Counted from the first letter of the stretch, positions 17,743 through 29,470 are shown. The stretch: 64,000 nucleotides of DNA from Euryodendron excelsum (GCA_033060915.1 CM065387.1:43388501-43452500), one strand, 5' to 3'. The notes: generated from the sequence alone by a model not told the origin. A program made the numbers and translations.

Positions 17743-17910
17743 GTTTAGTAATTATAGTATTTAGGACTCAGTGACTCACCTAGTAAAAGACGCATTGTAT
17801 TATAAAGGGAAGAGCAATGAGTCCTGTTTAGTAATTATAGTATTTAGGACTCACAGTGACTCACCTAGTGAAAGACCCATTGCATTGAAAAGGGAAGAGC
17901 AATGAGTCCT
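17743..17910. repeat. 83-85-bp tandem duplication
   Basis: Two adjacent copies begin GTTTAGTAATTATAG and end GAGCAATGAGTCCT. The first is 17743-17825 and the second 17826-17910. They differ by a 2-bp insertion and a few substitutions. Confidence 0.88.
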
Positions 17911-18911
17911 GTATGGGAAACCTATTTCCTAATGCATGTTCTCTCTTTTTCGGATACATCTAAGGCAACAAACAAACGACATTTTGAAAAAAGAATTCAA
18001 GAACAACACTCGCTCTTTTTCTTAATGGATCTAGATACACCTAACGGACCCACATCAAGACCTACCGAGTGATTATTAGGCACCAGGATCAAAATCTCTC
18101 TTTCATAATAAAGGACGAGAATTGAATCTCGGACCAACGGTTTTCATTCACTTTATTATGCCATTTACTTTTGTCACTGTACCATTGCGATTTGGGTAAA
18201 TTAGATTAACCTCTCCTCTACATTTAAGTAATTACGCATATTTTCTTTAAACATTTAATAACTATGCTGACCTCCCTAACTTTATAAATATTTGTAACAT
18301 GTTCTCCCTTCTGTGTAATGACTGTCTATTGTGCTAGCGTGAAGTGCTGACGTAATTTAAAAAAAACATATTGATATGCTTATTTTACCCTTTGTAACAT
18401 GTTAAACGGCATGAAAGCCCTTATTAGATAATTAGAATGATGATTTTACCCTTACCTATATATAAACACTAGAGCTTATGTAATGGAGCTATTGAATGTT
18501 TGTTAAGAAGGTAAAGTCACCAGCAAAATAAAAGGTGGGTAAATAAAAGAAGCAGCAAAGGGAAGCAGCCAAGGGTGAGACAAACATTTGTTTTTATCAA
18601 TCCTACAAAATCAACACTTAACCGCAATTGAAAAAAAATTGGGCTGGGTAAGTTGTAATATTTGACATTGTTAGATAGATGATTATTTTTGAAGCTTTTA
18701 AAACAATAAGTTAGGAATTTTGAATTATTTTAACTGAAAAGGAAGTGACGAAGTCAGTGTCTTGATATATTAGGTGTTAAAACTTTTATGCATACAATGT
18801 ATTCGATGAAATGATGAAGTGAGTGTGAGAAAAAAGCACTGGTGCTAGCAACGCTGGTTGGATGTTTCGCAATCAACAATTCAAATGTGATAAAAAAAAA
18901 AAAAAAAGCAT

Positions 18912-19202
18912 GTGTGGGAATTTTTGAAGCAATGGACAACCCTGGGAGGTTATACTTCTGATGTGCTCAAGACTAGTGCAATTTCTTTGTATGGTGAATG
19001 GTTCCTCCCATGGATGATGGGAGAAGGGGCAATGAAATGCTGTGGAGGAGGCACTAGGGTTATTGCTGAATTTAGAGGGATTTCCTTAGGGCTACAAACT
19101 TCAGAGGCTAACCAAGGAGCTATGAAGTTCATCCTTATTTCTGGTGTCTTGTTCACTTTGTTCACCTTGCTTGTTATTTTTCTTGCCATCATCGTGAAGT
19201 GA
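18912..19202 (+). CDS. Small open frame inside the MULE, possible membrane tail
   Basis: A 96-residue open frame whose C-terminus (FILISGVLFTLFTLLVIFLAIIVK) is a convincing single hydrophobic segment ending in Lys, preceded by a neutral region. I do not recognise the family. Short proteins with a C-terminal hydrophobic tail do occur in plant MULE-associated open frames, but I see no zinc-finger cysteine pattern here to support that. The frame may be the last exon of a captured or element-encoded gene, or chance. An overlapping minus-strand frame (18950-19192) is its shadow. Confidence 0.25.
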   Translation: MWEFLKQWTTLGGYTSDVLKTSAISLYGEWFLPWMMGEGAMKCCGGGTRVIAEFRGISLGLQTSEANQGAMKFILISGVLFTLFTLLVIFLAIIVK

Positions 19203-19537
19203 TTTCATGTGTTGTAGTGTACTTAGCTTAGCTTAACTAGTTTTAATATTTTGTAGAACAAGATATTTTGCCTTAGGATTTTCAATTCTAAAAATGTAAT
19301 TGAAACATGCAATTTAATTTGTACTTTATTCAGTTGTGTGTTAGTGGAATTAGTGAATAAAGAAGACTTATGAAAACCTAACAAATCATCTCTCACAGAC
19401 AAATCATTGAACATGTGGTAGGACAAATCATTAAACACATGCACAATATGTCCAACCATTGCTTGAAATTTCATGCTCAACATGTGACATTCATACATGC
19501 ACAAAAGTTTGCAGCCTCAAAGAAATGCCCAAATAAA

Positions 19538-19807
19538 TCACCTTTCATCAATGATTTGTGAAGGACCACTTTGGGTCAATTGCAAGGGTGGTCCAACTTG
19601 TGAAGGACCAGCTTGGGTGCCTTGGGAGGGCCCAAACTGTGAAGGATCAACATTAGTTGACCATTGTTCCATCTCCATAAAATTATCAATTTCAGCCTTT
19701 CCAATTATGTCAAACATTTCCATCACGTCTTCATGACCTACAATCTCAAATTTTTGAGATCTCAACTGGCAGTAAACTTTAATTTCAACTCCAACAGTGG
19801 ATGACAT
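19538..19807 (-). pseudogene. Probable relic of a MULE transposase N-terminal region
   Basis: An 89-residue minus-strand frame. It begins with a short region with acidic, beta-like spacing (VEIKVYC..., FEIVGHEDVMEMFDIIGKAEIDNFMEME) and runs into a low-complexity stretch with four GPSQ repeats. That layout, a small N-terminal region followed by a low-complexity linker, is common ahead of the transposase core in plant MuDR-like proteins. The core itself (DDE region, SWIM zinc finger) is not found in the remaining 1.3 kb upstream on the minus-strand side. The assignment rests on style and location, not on a decisive motif. Confidence 0.35.
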
Positions 19808-20928
19808 GTCAACAAGTTTAGCTTCAAATACTTGTAAGGATCAACATTTCGAACCACGGAAGTCTTCTCTCTATAGTGTATTATTAAATCATATATGACA
19901 AATGGACCCCTGCTAAATTTGTGTCAAACAAAAATACTTTTCTTTACTGAAAAAAATGAGTAGAAACAAATGCATTAGTTAGGGATTTTACTTTCGAAAC
20001 TGAAACCCCATTTCACTTGGGGCTTTTACTTTACAGTCCTTTACAAACTAGAAACCCTATTAGGGCTTTTACTTTGAAAACTAAAACCCCATTTTCATTG
20101 GTTAAAACTACTAAAAAATGATATAAAAACCATTGAACTTGGGGATTTTCAACCGAAACCTCTGTTACAGGCTAACATTTGGTAAAATACCAACACATTT
20201 TGTATTGAACTGGGCAAACACATTTTCAAATCAAATGAAAAATCGCAATCCCTAAATATATGAGTTTATCTAAGTATTTTTAACTTTGAACCTTTAAAGT
20301 TGGGACTGAATAACGTTGAAGATACTACCCTCTCCGACGATCCTCGTCTGTTCCCTTCACTTGTATAACTTAGAACCCCAAGTCTATACTTCGAATCTCT
20401 TTTTCATTACTTCACATGACGTATGACAAAGAAGAGAGGCAGTCGTTGATGGAACCTGATTAGGGTTTAGGGTGGAGGCAAACCCTAACTGTGTCAATTG
20501 AGAGAGGAGAAAAGTGGGGCAACATAAGGGGATCTCATACTCTACATATACGAAGGGATCATTTTAAGTGAGAGTATAATAGTCTTTTCACAACTTCCGT
20601 TAAAATTGTTTAGCCTATAGCTCTGACAAAGGAGGTCGTTAATGTAGTCATTAAACGTTTAAGAGAAGGGTGTGTAGTTACTTAAATGTAGAGGTGAGGC
20701 CAATGTAATTTACCCTTGCGATTTTGGTTAATTTAAGTCAGGTATATCAGTATATGTGTGGACAACTAGCATTAAATAGGCTATTAAATGCATGAGCTAT
20801 TTGCAATTACTTTTCTATTTTTTTTCACAAAGATCCTAAAAAAACCAAGAAATGGGTATTTGGGAGATGGGAACTTTGGAAATAGTGGTAGAACACGATG
20901 TTAAAATAGTTGGTAGAACATTTTTTAT

Positions 20929-21622
20929 TTTTGCCCTCTTACTTTTAGCATTCTTCACTATTATTCCTTCTCTAGCATTTATGCCTCATTCAAAAAACAA
21001 AAATCTTTTCATATTTTTTCCTAGGCTACCCTCTTGAAATGCCTACGAAATTTGGCAGCAAAAATATTCTACCATCTTCATGGTACCCATTTTCTTTAAC
21101 TACTATTTTTCTTTTTCTTTTTCTTTTTTTTCCTATTGTTTGGGTATGGACTCAAATTGCTCTATGAACCTTTTCTTTATTTATATTATTGACATTAAAT
21201 GGCTTTATAAACTCATAATTATTTTTATGTAATCTACTCATAATTTATTTTTGTATAATTTGTTGGGTCACTTGTAAAATAGGAGTCTCAAATAAGTTTT
21301 AAAGCATGTATGTATTAACGAGGTCAATATTAGGGATGCAAAAAGAAAACGATAGTAACTCCACTAGGTAAAAAGAACTAGGTTTTTTTAAGATTAATTT
21401 TTTTCTTATCTTTTTTTAGTTAAAGGCCATAACTTTAATTAACAAACCAAGATATAAGGAGAACTGTGGAATTGAAATCGATAACAAAATATAGGAGTTA
21501 TAACAAGTGGCATAAGGGCACATTAGGAAAATTGTATGAAAGAGTTTGTTTGGGATAAGGGCATAAATGAGAGAGAAGGGATAATAGTGAAGAGTGCTGA
21601 AACTATGAGGGCAAAAATGCAT
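20929..21622. repeat. Inverted repeat with arms of about 115 bp
   Basis: Left arm about 20929-21045 and right arm about 21500-21622 are imperfect reverse complements. Anchors are ATTTTTGCCCTC (left) against GAGGGCAAAAAT (right), and TTCACTATTATTCC against GGATAATAGTGAA. They continue through ATGCC..TTTTCATA..TTTTCCTA. The spacer is about 450 bp with no gene. This is probably a fold-back or TIR element, but no target duplication was located. Confidence 0.55.
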
Positions 21623-22076
21623 ATACATAAAACAAATGGGGCAAAAATGAGGTTTTCTCTTAAATATATAATCATCAAATTTGTATCCACTACTCATAAC
21701 CTTCTATCTCAAATGGTTTAGCTGTGGATAGGTGGATACAACATTTATGGTGTTGAAAATAATAATTTTCTTCTTTAAACAGATTAGATTACTCTTCCTT
21801 TAGAGAAATTATTCAGTGTTTCGGATTTACAAAATAATTTTCTTTTCTTAGACAACAAAAGGAAAAAATTATTATCTTCAATGGCCTTGCTAAATCAAAT
21901 TGACAAACTCTCACAAGTTAATTTGTACCATTGTGTTTTTTGTTTTAATAAAAGGAAGTGGTTATTACAAAATTGATGGAGTTAATTGGTACTATTGTAT
22001 TGTTGATTGTATGTCGGTTGCGGGGATATTTTGAGAATTGAATTGTGCCTCAAACTTTTAAATGCATTGGTTTAAA

Positions 22077-22262
22077 AAGTAATGCTATACAATTAGAAAG
22101 TTCATTCAAATTTTGTATAAGATAATATGATTGAATGAGAGTCTTTCTTTTTAAAGTAAAATGTCCATTATAATAGTTTTTAATTATAAAAAAGGTCAAA
22201 CCATATTATTCAGGTAGAAACTTCTATTTTTTTAAATAAATTTATGAAGAGTAGCATTTTCC
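22077..22262. mobile_element. MITE-like element, same end family as 39051-39232
   Basis: The ends AAGTAATGCTATAC and GAGTAGCATTTTCC are approximate inverted repeats and match the AATGCTAT / ATAGCATTTTCC termini of the element at 39051-39232. The inside is AT-rich and non-coding. No clear target duplication is seen. Confidence 0.4.
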
Positions 22263-24180
22263 TTAATTTTAAGCATTAATCAACTTGAATGATTTTAAAA
22301 GTGGTGTGAAAAAAGGTAAAGCAAATATTTCAAATGCCTTGAAACTTCAATAAAAACAAAAAAAACAAAACATGTTTGTTAAGGCCAAATGCAAATCCAA
22401 CATTAACATTCCAAATAAAGTCTGCAAATAATGGGACCCCTTTCTTATATTTTTGAATTAAGAATGATCCTCAGAATCTAGTCACCAAAAAAGTTAATCT
22501 TTAGGTGAAAATGAAAAGAAATGAGGGCACCATTAAAAGATTCAAAACAAAATCTACTGCACTCTGCCCCAGCAGAAGCCTAACAGTCCAACGCTCTTCT
22601 AAAGCGTCTGATACCACGACCATTTAGGCACTGAATGTGACCCATAATTCTACAACTTTCGGTGATTTAACATAAATTTGAAATTCACTTGATTGAATTT
22701 CAATTGATCAAAATTCAGTTGAAAAGTTGGAATATTTGATAAAATTTGAAAGGATTAAAATTCAGAATTTGGTGAGATTTACTTCTTACGTTTTAAAATT
22801 ATTTTTATTAATTTAGTTGAAAAGATTTTCAATTATAAAAATTTCATTAAAAAATTTCAAATTTTTAGCTTTCATTTTCATGTAAAAATGGTCATGAAAA
22901 ATTAGAAAATAATTGTTTTTAAAACACTCTTCAAAAACAATTTATCAAACGTTATCTTACTCATTTTTAAAAAGAAAAATGTTATTTTTTAAAAAAATTT
23001 GTATAAAAAATTTAACAAATTAATATGACATTATTATTTTTGTAATTAAGATGAATAACTCTCACTTAAAGACATTATTTTGATAATAAATTTTTTAATT
23101 ATATGACATTACCTTGCTAAAAAATGTCACAAAAAGATAAAATAAACAGGAACTGCCGTTACAACTAAACTCTGATTTGTTGTCAAATGACCAGCAAGCA
23201 CAATCTGCAGATTAAGAGGCGTCGGGTCCACAGATTCTCAGAACTTAAAAGAAAATTTTGCAAAACCCAACAAAATTTTCATGGCCTTTTCCTACAGAGA
23301 GAGAGAGACAATGCCAAAAACTCACTGCTTTTTCAACCCACAAACAAACGGGAAAAAAGAAAGTTGTCGTTGTGGATGCCAAGTGCGAAAGGTGTCTTAT
23401 GATTACTCTCATATCTACTAGCCTTCCCACAGCTGCAGACTAGACTTTGCTTTCACAGTTTACAGCTCACCTTTACCTGTATGTATATATATATATATAT
23501 GTGCATATATGTGATGTGATGATGATTGTAAAGAATCTTATACATAGTAGGTGCAAAATTTCAAATCTGAATGGACAAGAATGCCAGAGATTTTTAACCT
23601 GTTCTAAATCTGTTCTCATCATCTTCTTCCTCTTCTTGTACTTTTTTAACTAAATGGATACATACACCATCGTTGCATATTCACCCACCATCTTCTTCTT
23701 TCTTTCTGTTTGAAAGTTCATATTTTATTCAATTTTCTGAGGTTAAAAGGAAAAAGTACTGTTTTGTAACAGTGGGATTTTTTCTTTGGAAGTCTGAAAA
23801 CTATCACTTTGCTCCTACTCTTCACTCTTCTCATATGCCATGTAAGTAAACTCCATCTCTCACTCTCTCTCTGTCTCTCTCTCTCTCTCGTACACACGGT
23901 GACCCAGAGCAAGAACATTCTCTCCCTTATAGTGATGGGTTTTGGACATTCTTCAACAACCAGTCTTAAATCCGCCATATCCATCTAAATTTCAAGCACC
24001 TCTCTGTTTCTTGTGAAGCGTATCCATGAAGGAATCAGTTTTCAATCTCCCTCTTCATCTACCATAGAAAACAGTCTCTCTCTCTCTCTCTTCAGAATCA
24101 AAATAATCTCTACAAGGCCACAGCCAACGCTACATTCCTCCGTCTTCCCTCTAGGCTCTAGTTCTAGAAAGACAGAGGGA

Positions 24181-24216
<36 letters not shown>

Positions 24217-24231
24217 CATACTAAAAGCAAA
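22263..24231. other. Formin upstream region, 5' UTR included
   Basis: The distal part is AT-rich and non-coding. From about 23180 the sequence becomes more mixed and pyrimidine-rich. CT tracts lie at about 23859-23888 and 24074-24090, and a GA tract (about 24184-24213) lies just before the formin start codon. These CT/GA tracts are typical of plant core promoters and leaders. No TATA box or transcription start could be fixed. Short frames at 23187-23402, 23258-23443 and 23447-23653 are unsupported. Confidence 0.5.
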
Positions 24232-27200
24232 ATGCCAACCATTATCTTCTTCTTCCTCACTCTCTTCTTAACATTCACACCGCTCCTCTCATTGTCCACC
24301 AAAATTCACCAAAACCGTCGGATCCTCCATCAGCCCTTCGTTCCCCTTGATACCCTCCCTCCGACCACCCAACCGCCGCTCCCATCCCCCCAACCTCAGC
24401 CCCAACAACAACCCAAATACCCTTTCTCTTCCCTCTCACCCCCCAACAAAGGAAACCCATTTTTCCCATTCTACCCTTCGCCACCACCACCTCCTCCATC
24501 CGCCTCTCTGGCCACATTTCCTGCCAACATCTCCTCTCTCATGCTCCCCCAGACCTCTTCTTCCAAACCCGTTTCCCGAAAGCTTGTCGCCGTCGCAGTC
24601 TCCCTCTCCCTCCTCTCCGCCGGCCTTATCACTGCCGTTGCCGCCTTCCTTCTCTACCACCGCAGACACCGCAGTTTCACTGATAAAAAGGCCTCAAGAA
24701 CAGATAACCTCGGGTTGTTCCCGCCCAATACAGCCACCTCCGACGGCGGCCACAAGCCGGCGCGTAACGTCTCCAGCACCAGCTCAGAGTTTCTTTATCT
24801 CGGTACCCTGAGGGAAATCGACGAGGACGATCACAAAGCTACCAATTCAAGCAATGCCGGTGCTTCATCGATGCCAGGCTATCAAAAACTGGGTTCACCG
24901 GAGCTCCACCCGCTTCCGCCGCTGCCGCGACAGAATTTCCAGCACAATTATCCGAATCCCGAAGTGGGTTCTAATGGAGACGATGAAGAGGAGTTTTTCT
25001 CACCCAGAGCATCTTCGGGCGGGAAGGGGAGTCCTACCGGTCCCGATTCGAGCTCTGGGAGAGTGTTTTTGGTTGTGGAAGCCGATAATTTCGGGAGCCG
25101 AAGCTCGAACTCGAGGACTGCTTCGTACCCATCTTCGAATTCTGCCTCCCCAACTAATTCCATGGCTAGTAGTCCCTTTGTCGCACTGAATTTTAGCCCC
25201 AGAAGCTTAAGATCGAAGTCGCCAGACTCAGTCGTTGATTTCCCAGCTCCGTCTCGGCCGCCGCCGGCCATACCACCGCAGAGAATGGCCCAATCGCCGC
25301 CGAATTTAAAGATTTTGTCCCCATCTCCACCGTCTACACCACAAAGGAGAAACTCAGGGCATACCCAGACTTCCCCTGCAAGAGATTCGAATGTTCATGG
25401 TCAGATTCAGCAAACTCCAGTTCCTGTGAAATTGCCACCCCCACCGCCACCTCTGCCCCCACAGAGATTTTGGGAAATTCCGTTTGCAACACCGACCTTC
25501 AATCGAGACTCAATGACAGGGCCACCAGTTCTTGTAACGCCGTCCAGATCAGTTGTGTTTCAAAACCCAGAACCGGTTTCGGTTTCACCAGTTGAACAAT
25601 CAAAGAACTTGGAAACCATGGACAAAAATGAGGAAACTCCTAAGCCGAAACTGAAACCGTTGCATTGGGATAAAGTTAGAGCGAGTTCCGACCGTGCTAT
25701 GGTGTGGGATCAACTTAAATCTAGCTCATTCCAGTAAGATTTTGAGCTAACACAGAGTTATTATTTGGAATGAATGGCGACTTTTTGCTTTATTTAATAA
25801 GTTATAGGCCTTGTAAGTTTGTAGAATGTTGATATAATTGCAGGTTAAATGAGGAGATGATTGAGACATTGTTCATGGTCAATGCTTCGAGTTTGGCTTC
25901 AAAAGACAACTCTCGGCGACTGGTTCCACCAATGCCAAATCAAGAGAATCGGGTACTTGATCCAAAGAAGTCTCAGAACATTGCAATTTTGTTGAGAGCA
26001 CTTAATGTGACCATAGATGAAGTCTGTGAATCCCTTTTAGAAGGTAACTTGCTGCATTCATGAGTTTGGTGGAAGCTCCTATTTTTTTCTACTCGCATTG
26101 GTAGAAGCAGTACATTTTCGATGTGTTGGATACATTTCTTATGGGTTAAATATTGTTTATGCATGTTTCAATTTAGTTTATGATGTGCAAGTCACTCTAA
26201 ATTGAGAATCCCGTATGCTGTTGAATTAGGGTCACTCTATACTCTTTGTAGTAAGTATTGAGGGTGGAGCACTTTGTAAAATTACCCTTGGAAAGCGGAT
26301 TAGGATCCTCTCTATTCCATCAATCAATGGACTGTTATTAAATATCTTACCAAAATTACGTTGTTTATATTAAAATTTATTTCCTTATATGTAACTGCAA
26401 AATTATTTATTTTCAAATAAAGTTCTAAGTTTAACTCATCTGAACCCTTGTTTTTAATTTTAGTTGAGTGTTAACACCTCAATGAAGATCTGTAGAGAGG
26501 ATCCAATTCTATGGAAAACATCAATCACTTAAATCTCAAAATTGACTAAAAATAGTTCTTAATTTTAAGTTAGATAAACCAAACTTATCACAGAATGTTG
26601 AATACAGTCGATCGAAGGTAATTTTGATTTAGAAAATTATAAACTTGCAGAAAAGTTATGCAGCAAATCAGGAATGATGAGGTAAGGGTATTTCCAAGTG
26701 AAGAGCCATCTAGATGGGTATGGTTTTAAAATGAAAGGCTCAATTTAACCACATCATGTTATATAATTTCTGTGTTGGTATAGCAACATCAGCTTGGAAA
26801 GATACAAAATGAAGTATATCAACAGTGTTTTTGCTGTATTCATATTGTATTAGCTAAAAGTTTTCTTTAATGGCTGTGCAGTATAATTGTAATCTTTGCT
26901 AAGAAATTTCATGGTGCTTGATTCTAAGAATTAGAAATGCAGGAGTGGCATATACTCTCATGGCATTTAAACAGAATATGTCCTAATGTCCTATAAATTG
27001 GCATCATGTTTTTTCCCGCCTTGTCTAGCATGTCATTATGGTTGGCAAGAAAATGTGATCAATGTGTCTCACATAGTTAAGCACTACATTTCATTTGGTT
27101 TGATGTTGGAAACGGTGGATAATGTGCTTAGCACAACAACACGCTCCCCCCCCCCCCCCCCCCAAAAAAAAAGAAAGAATTAAATTAAAATAAAATAAAT

Positions 27201-28528
27201 AACCAACACCACCCACCCCCACAGCGGGGAAAAAAAATTGCATTTGTGGTTTTGATGAAAAAGATGCTTCTGTAATTGAAATGTTTTCAATTATCTTCTT
27301 TGAGCTGTGCTTTTCACAGGTAGTGCTGATACTCTGGGGACAGAGCTTCTTGAAAGTTTATTGAAGATGGCTCCAGACAAGGAGGAAGAACGAAAGCTGA
27401 AAGAGTTCAAAGATGAATCACCATTTAAACTGGGTCCCGCTGAGAAATTTCTTAAGGCTGTGCTTGATGTACCATTTGCATTTAAGAGGGTGGATGCAAT
27501 GCTTTACATAGCCAATTTCGACTCAGAGGTTGAGTATCTTAAGAGGTCTTTTGAAACACTGGAGGTAAATTTTATTTTCTTATGATTTTACTTTAGATGT
27601 GCTGTGCAGTCCTTATAGTCATCAACATCACCATCACCATCACCATCACCATCATCACCGTCCATCATTGTCTATGATTGAATCATATTTTTCGTTCTCA
27701 CAGGCTGCTTCTGAAGAACTGAGGAAAAGCAGAATGTTCCTAAAGCTTTTAGAAGCTGTACTCAAAACCGGGAACCGCATGAACGTTGGAACCAACCGTG
27801 GCGATGCCCATGCCTTCAAGCTTGACACGCTTCTGAAGCTTGTGGATGTCAAGGGCACTGACGGGAAAACCACTCTCTTGCATTTTGTTGTACAGGAAAT
27901 CAGCAGAGTTGAAGGTTCTCGTCTTGTTGGTGTCAATCAGAGTTCAACAGCTGATAAAGATCAGCAATCTGCTTTGCAGGATGACATTGAATTCAGGAAG
28001 CTTGGTCTACAAGTTGTTTCTGGCTTGAGTGGGGAGCTCACCAATGTGAAGAAAGCTGCTGCGATGGATTCAGATGTGCTTAGTAGTGAAGTGACAAAAT
28101 TAGCCAGAGGAATCACTAAGATCCGGGAAGTGTTGAAACTAAATGTAGAAATTGCACTGAAGGAGAGTAGCCAGAAATTTGCCGAGTCAATGAATGAGTT
28201 CTTGAGGAAGGCAGAGGCAGAGATTGTAAAGATTCAAGCCCAGTGGAATGTTGCTCTCTCTTTGGTGAAAGAAATAACAGAGTATTTCCATGGCAACTCG
28301 GCTAAGGAAGAAGCTCATCCATTCCGGATCTTCATGGTGGTGAGGGACTTTCTTTCGAGCCTTGATCAGGTATGCAAGGAAGTTGGGAAAATAAATGAGC
28401 GAAGTATAGTCAGTTCTGCCCGTCAGTTTCCACTGCCGTTAAATTCAAGCCTTCCACCAGTTTTTCCTGGATTGAATGGAAGGCGGCAGTACAGTTCCTC
28501 TGATGATGAAAGTCCATCTTCACCTTGA
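24232..28528 (+). CDS. FH1-like: Class I formin-like protein (FH1/FH2), four exons
   Basis: This encodes an actin nucleator and barbed-end elongator anchored in the plasma membrane. The exons are 24232-25733, 25844-26043, 27320-27564 and 27704-28528. All introns are GT/AG and the joined frame gives 923 aa. The start is the ATG after the GA-rich leader because it opens a signal peptide ([13 protein letters not shown]...). The frame stays open upstream, but only from a non-ATG codon. Residues 1-22 are the signal peptide and 23-115 a Pro-rich ectodomain. Residues 118-142 are the membrane helix, followed by HRRHR. The FH1 Pro runs lie at about 340-415 ([12 protein letters not shown]). FH2 starts near 470 with [10 protein letters not shown] and includes [11 protein letters not shown] at 672-682. 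The C-terminus is FPGLNGRR...[11 protein letters not shown]. The four-exon layout and length match plant class I formins of the AtFH1 type, and nothing is broken. Confidence 0.96.
26297..26509. mobile_element. MITE-like element in formin intron 2
   Basis: The ends GGATTAGGATCCTCTCTA and TAGAGAGGATCCAATTC are inverted repeats. The same GGATCC-TCTC terminal pattern occurs in the palindromic element at 54109-54211, so this looks like one MITE family. The inside is AT-rich. It lies within the 1276-bp intron (26044-27319), well away from both splice sites. Confidence 0.5.
27146..27172 (+). repeat. Poly(C) then poly(A) tract in formin intron 2
   Basis: Eighteen C followed directly by nine A. It is intronic and a second poly(C) tract within 3 kb of those at 29546-30163. 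Confidence 0.95.
27619..27660 (+). repeat. CAT/CAC trinucleotide repeat in formin intron 3
   Basis: An imperfect (ATCACC)n/(CAT)n repeat inside the 139-bp third intron (27565-27703). It creates a His-rich open frame that is intronic and not part of the protein. Confidence 0.9.
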
Positions 28529-29332
28529 AATGTTGATAGGAGTCAGTTTTATGCTTTTCTGCTGTGTGTCTGACCGACGTACCTATCAGAAACCGGTGAT
28601 GAGTGTGGAGGAGGTATGGGGTACTGGCTTGCAGGCCTTTAATTTCTTTTGTGTTTTTGCATTTGACATAAATTTTGTGTAGAAGATTTGGGATAGTTTC
28701 ATCCTCTTTTGTAATATACAGGAAACAGAATCATATCAGACAATAATGGGGTTAGCATGTAGTATTGGCAGAATGGTCAGTGAGAGTTGGCTTGTAAATC
28801 TATGGAAAACTGGATTGAAGGATTGCTAATCAGGATTAGAAACAACCTTCATCATTCTCTTTTAGCTTCTTTTATTTGTTCTCGCTCTACAATCTCTCTC
28901 AAATGATAGCTGGATTCATGCTGGGTGATTGCGCTGTACTCTCGACAAGAATCACAGCAGTGGATAAGCTTTCGCAGTATGTGCATGTTTGATGTTTCTG
29001 AGATCCAAACTAATGCCTAGCTTTACCAATTAATCACCAAAACGTAAGTTGATCCCATGGATGATCCAGTTTTTAGGCCTTCCATTCACATTATGGTAAT
29101 ACCAGAAAAACCTACATAATTGGAAAGAATTAAAGGGCTGGAATCATTGGAGATTGGTCTTGCATGCAACACTAAAAGGCAGAAACAAGTTATGGGATCT
29201 ACATTATCATGTCCTAAAATAGTTTGAAACTCAATATCACGGGTCAATCTAAGGCTTAAAACTCCGCGGTAGAACCTTTTGGTGCTCATGTTTTCCTTCA
29301 CTGGAAGACAAATCCATCCATGAATTGGCAAA
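28529..29332 (+). other. Formin 3' UTR and intergenic spacer
   Basis: The formin 3' UTR starts after the TGA at 28526-28528. No polyadenylation site could be fixed. The rest is the presumed 3' UTR, or spacer, of the minus-strand gene ending at 29333. Confidence 0.5.
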
Positions 29333-29470
29333 CTATAAGCTCTCAGCATCCATACGTTGAATGACCCGTCTTGCTTCCTCACCTGTAGCAGGAACAACAT
29401 TTTGAATCCTCAATCCATTTTCCACAGCCTCTTGACGAATTGGGAAGATGAGATAGAACTTATTGGATAC
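29333..29470 (-). CDS. Probable terminal exon of an unidentified minus-strand gene
   Basis: Read on the minus strand, a good acceptor (pyrimidine-rich, then TATTTGAACAG) at 29471-29473 is followed by a 45-codon open frame, VSNKFYLIFPIRQEAVENG..., continuing RIQNVVPATGEEARRVIQRM and ending DAESL-stop. The amino-acid composition is that of a real soluble protein end rather than random AT-rich DNA. I do not recognise the family. No upstream exon was found: the DNA behind it is the poly(C) triplication and then TE-like sequence, so the gene is either interrupted by a long intron or truncated. The longer open frame at 29086-29400 is in another frame and is a shadow. It converges with the formin gene. 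Confidence 0.45.
   Translation of the reverse strand, partial: VSNKFYLIFPIRQEAVENGLRIQNVVPATGEEARRVIQRMDAESL

Larger units (their letters stand above)
15083..18193. other. Intergenic, no gene seen
   Basis: AT-rich DNA without a supported gene. It contains a 34-bp and an 83-bp tandem duplication (listed separately), an (AAAAG)n tract near 17040-17066 and a G-run near 16921-16940. Confidence 0.5.
18194..20715. mobile_element. Mutator-like element (MULE), 2522 bp, with TIRs and exact 9-bp TSD
   Basis: The left end reads GGGTAAATTAGATTAACCTC and continues as an inverted repeat of about 85 bp. The reverse complement of the right end is GGGTAAATTACATTGGCCTC..., and both then share CCTCTACATTTAAGTAA, TTAAAC.TTTAAT and GACCTCC. 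The element is bounded by TTGCGATTT at 18185-18193 and the identical TTGCGATTT at 20716-20724. Long TIRs plus a 9-bp duplication are the hallmark of the Mutator superfamily. I see no MURA transposase core, so the element is non-autonomous. Two short open frames inside are described separately. Exact flanks and about 80 percent similar TIRs point to moderate age. Confidence 0.9.

Noticed and set aside
24013..24231. Upstream extension of the formin frame
   Set aside because: It starts at a non-ATG codon, runs through CT/GA tracts, and would place a non-hydrophobic leader ahead of the obvious signal peptide at 24232.
24347..24811. Second + frame (154 aa) and minus frames over formin exon 1
   Set aside because: Shadows of the proline-rich coding exon.
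27599..27703. His-rich N-terminus of the last formin frame
   Set aside because: It comes from the CAT/CAC repeat in intron 3, upstream of the acceptor at 27703.
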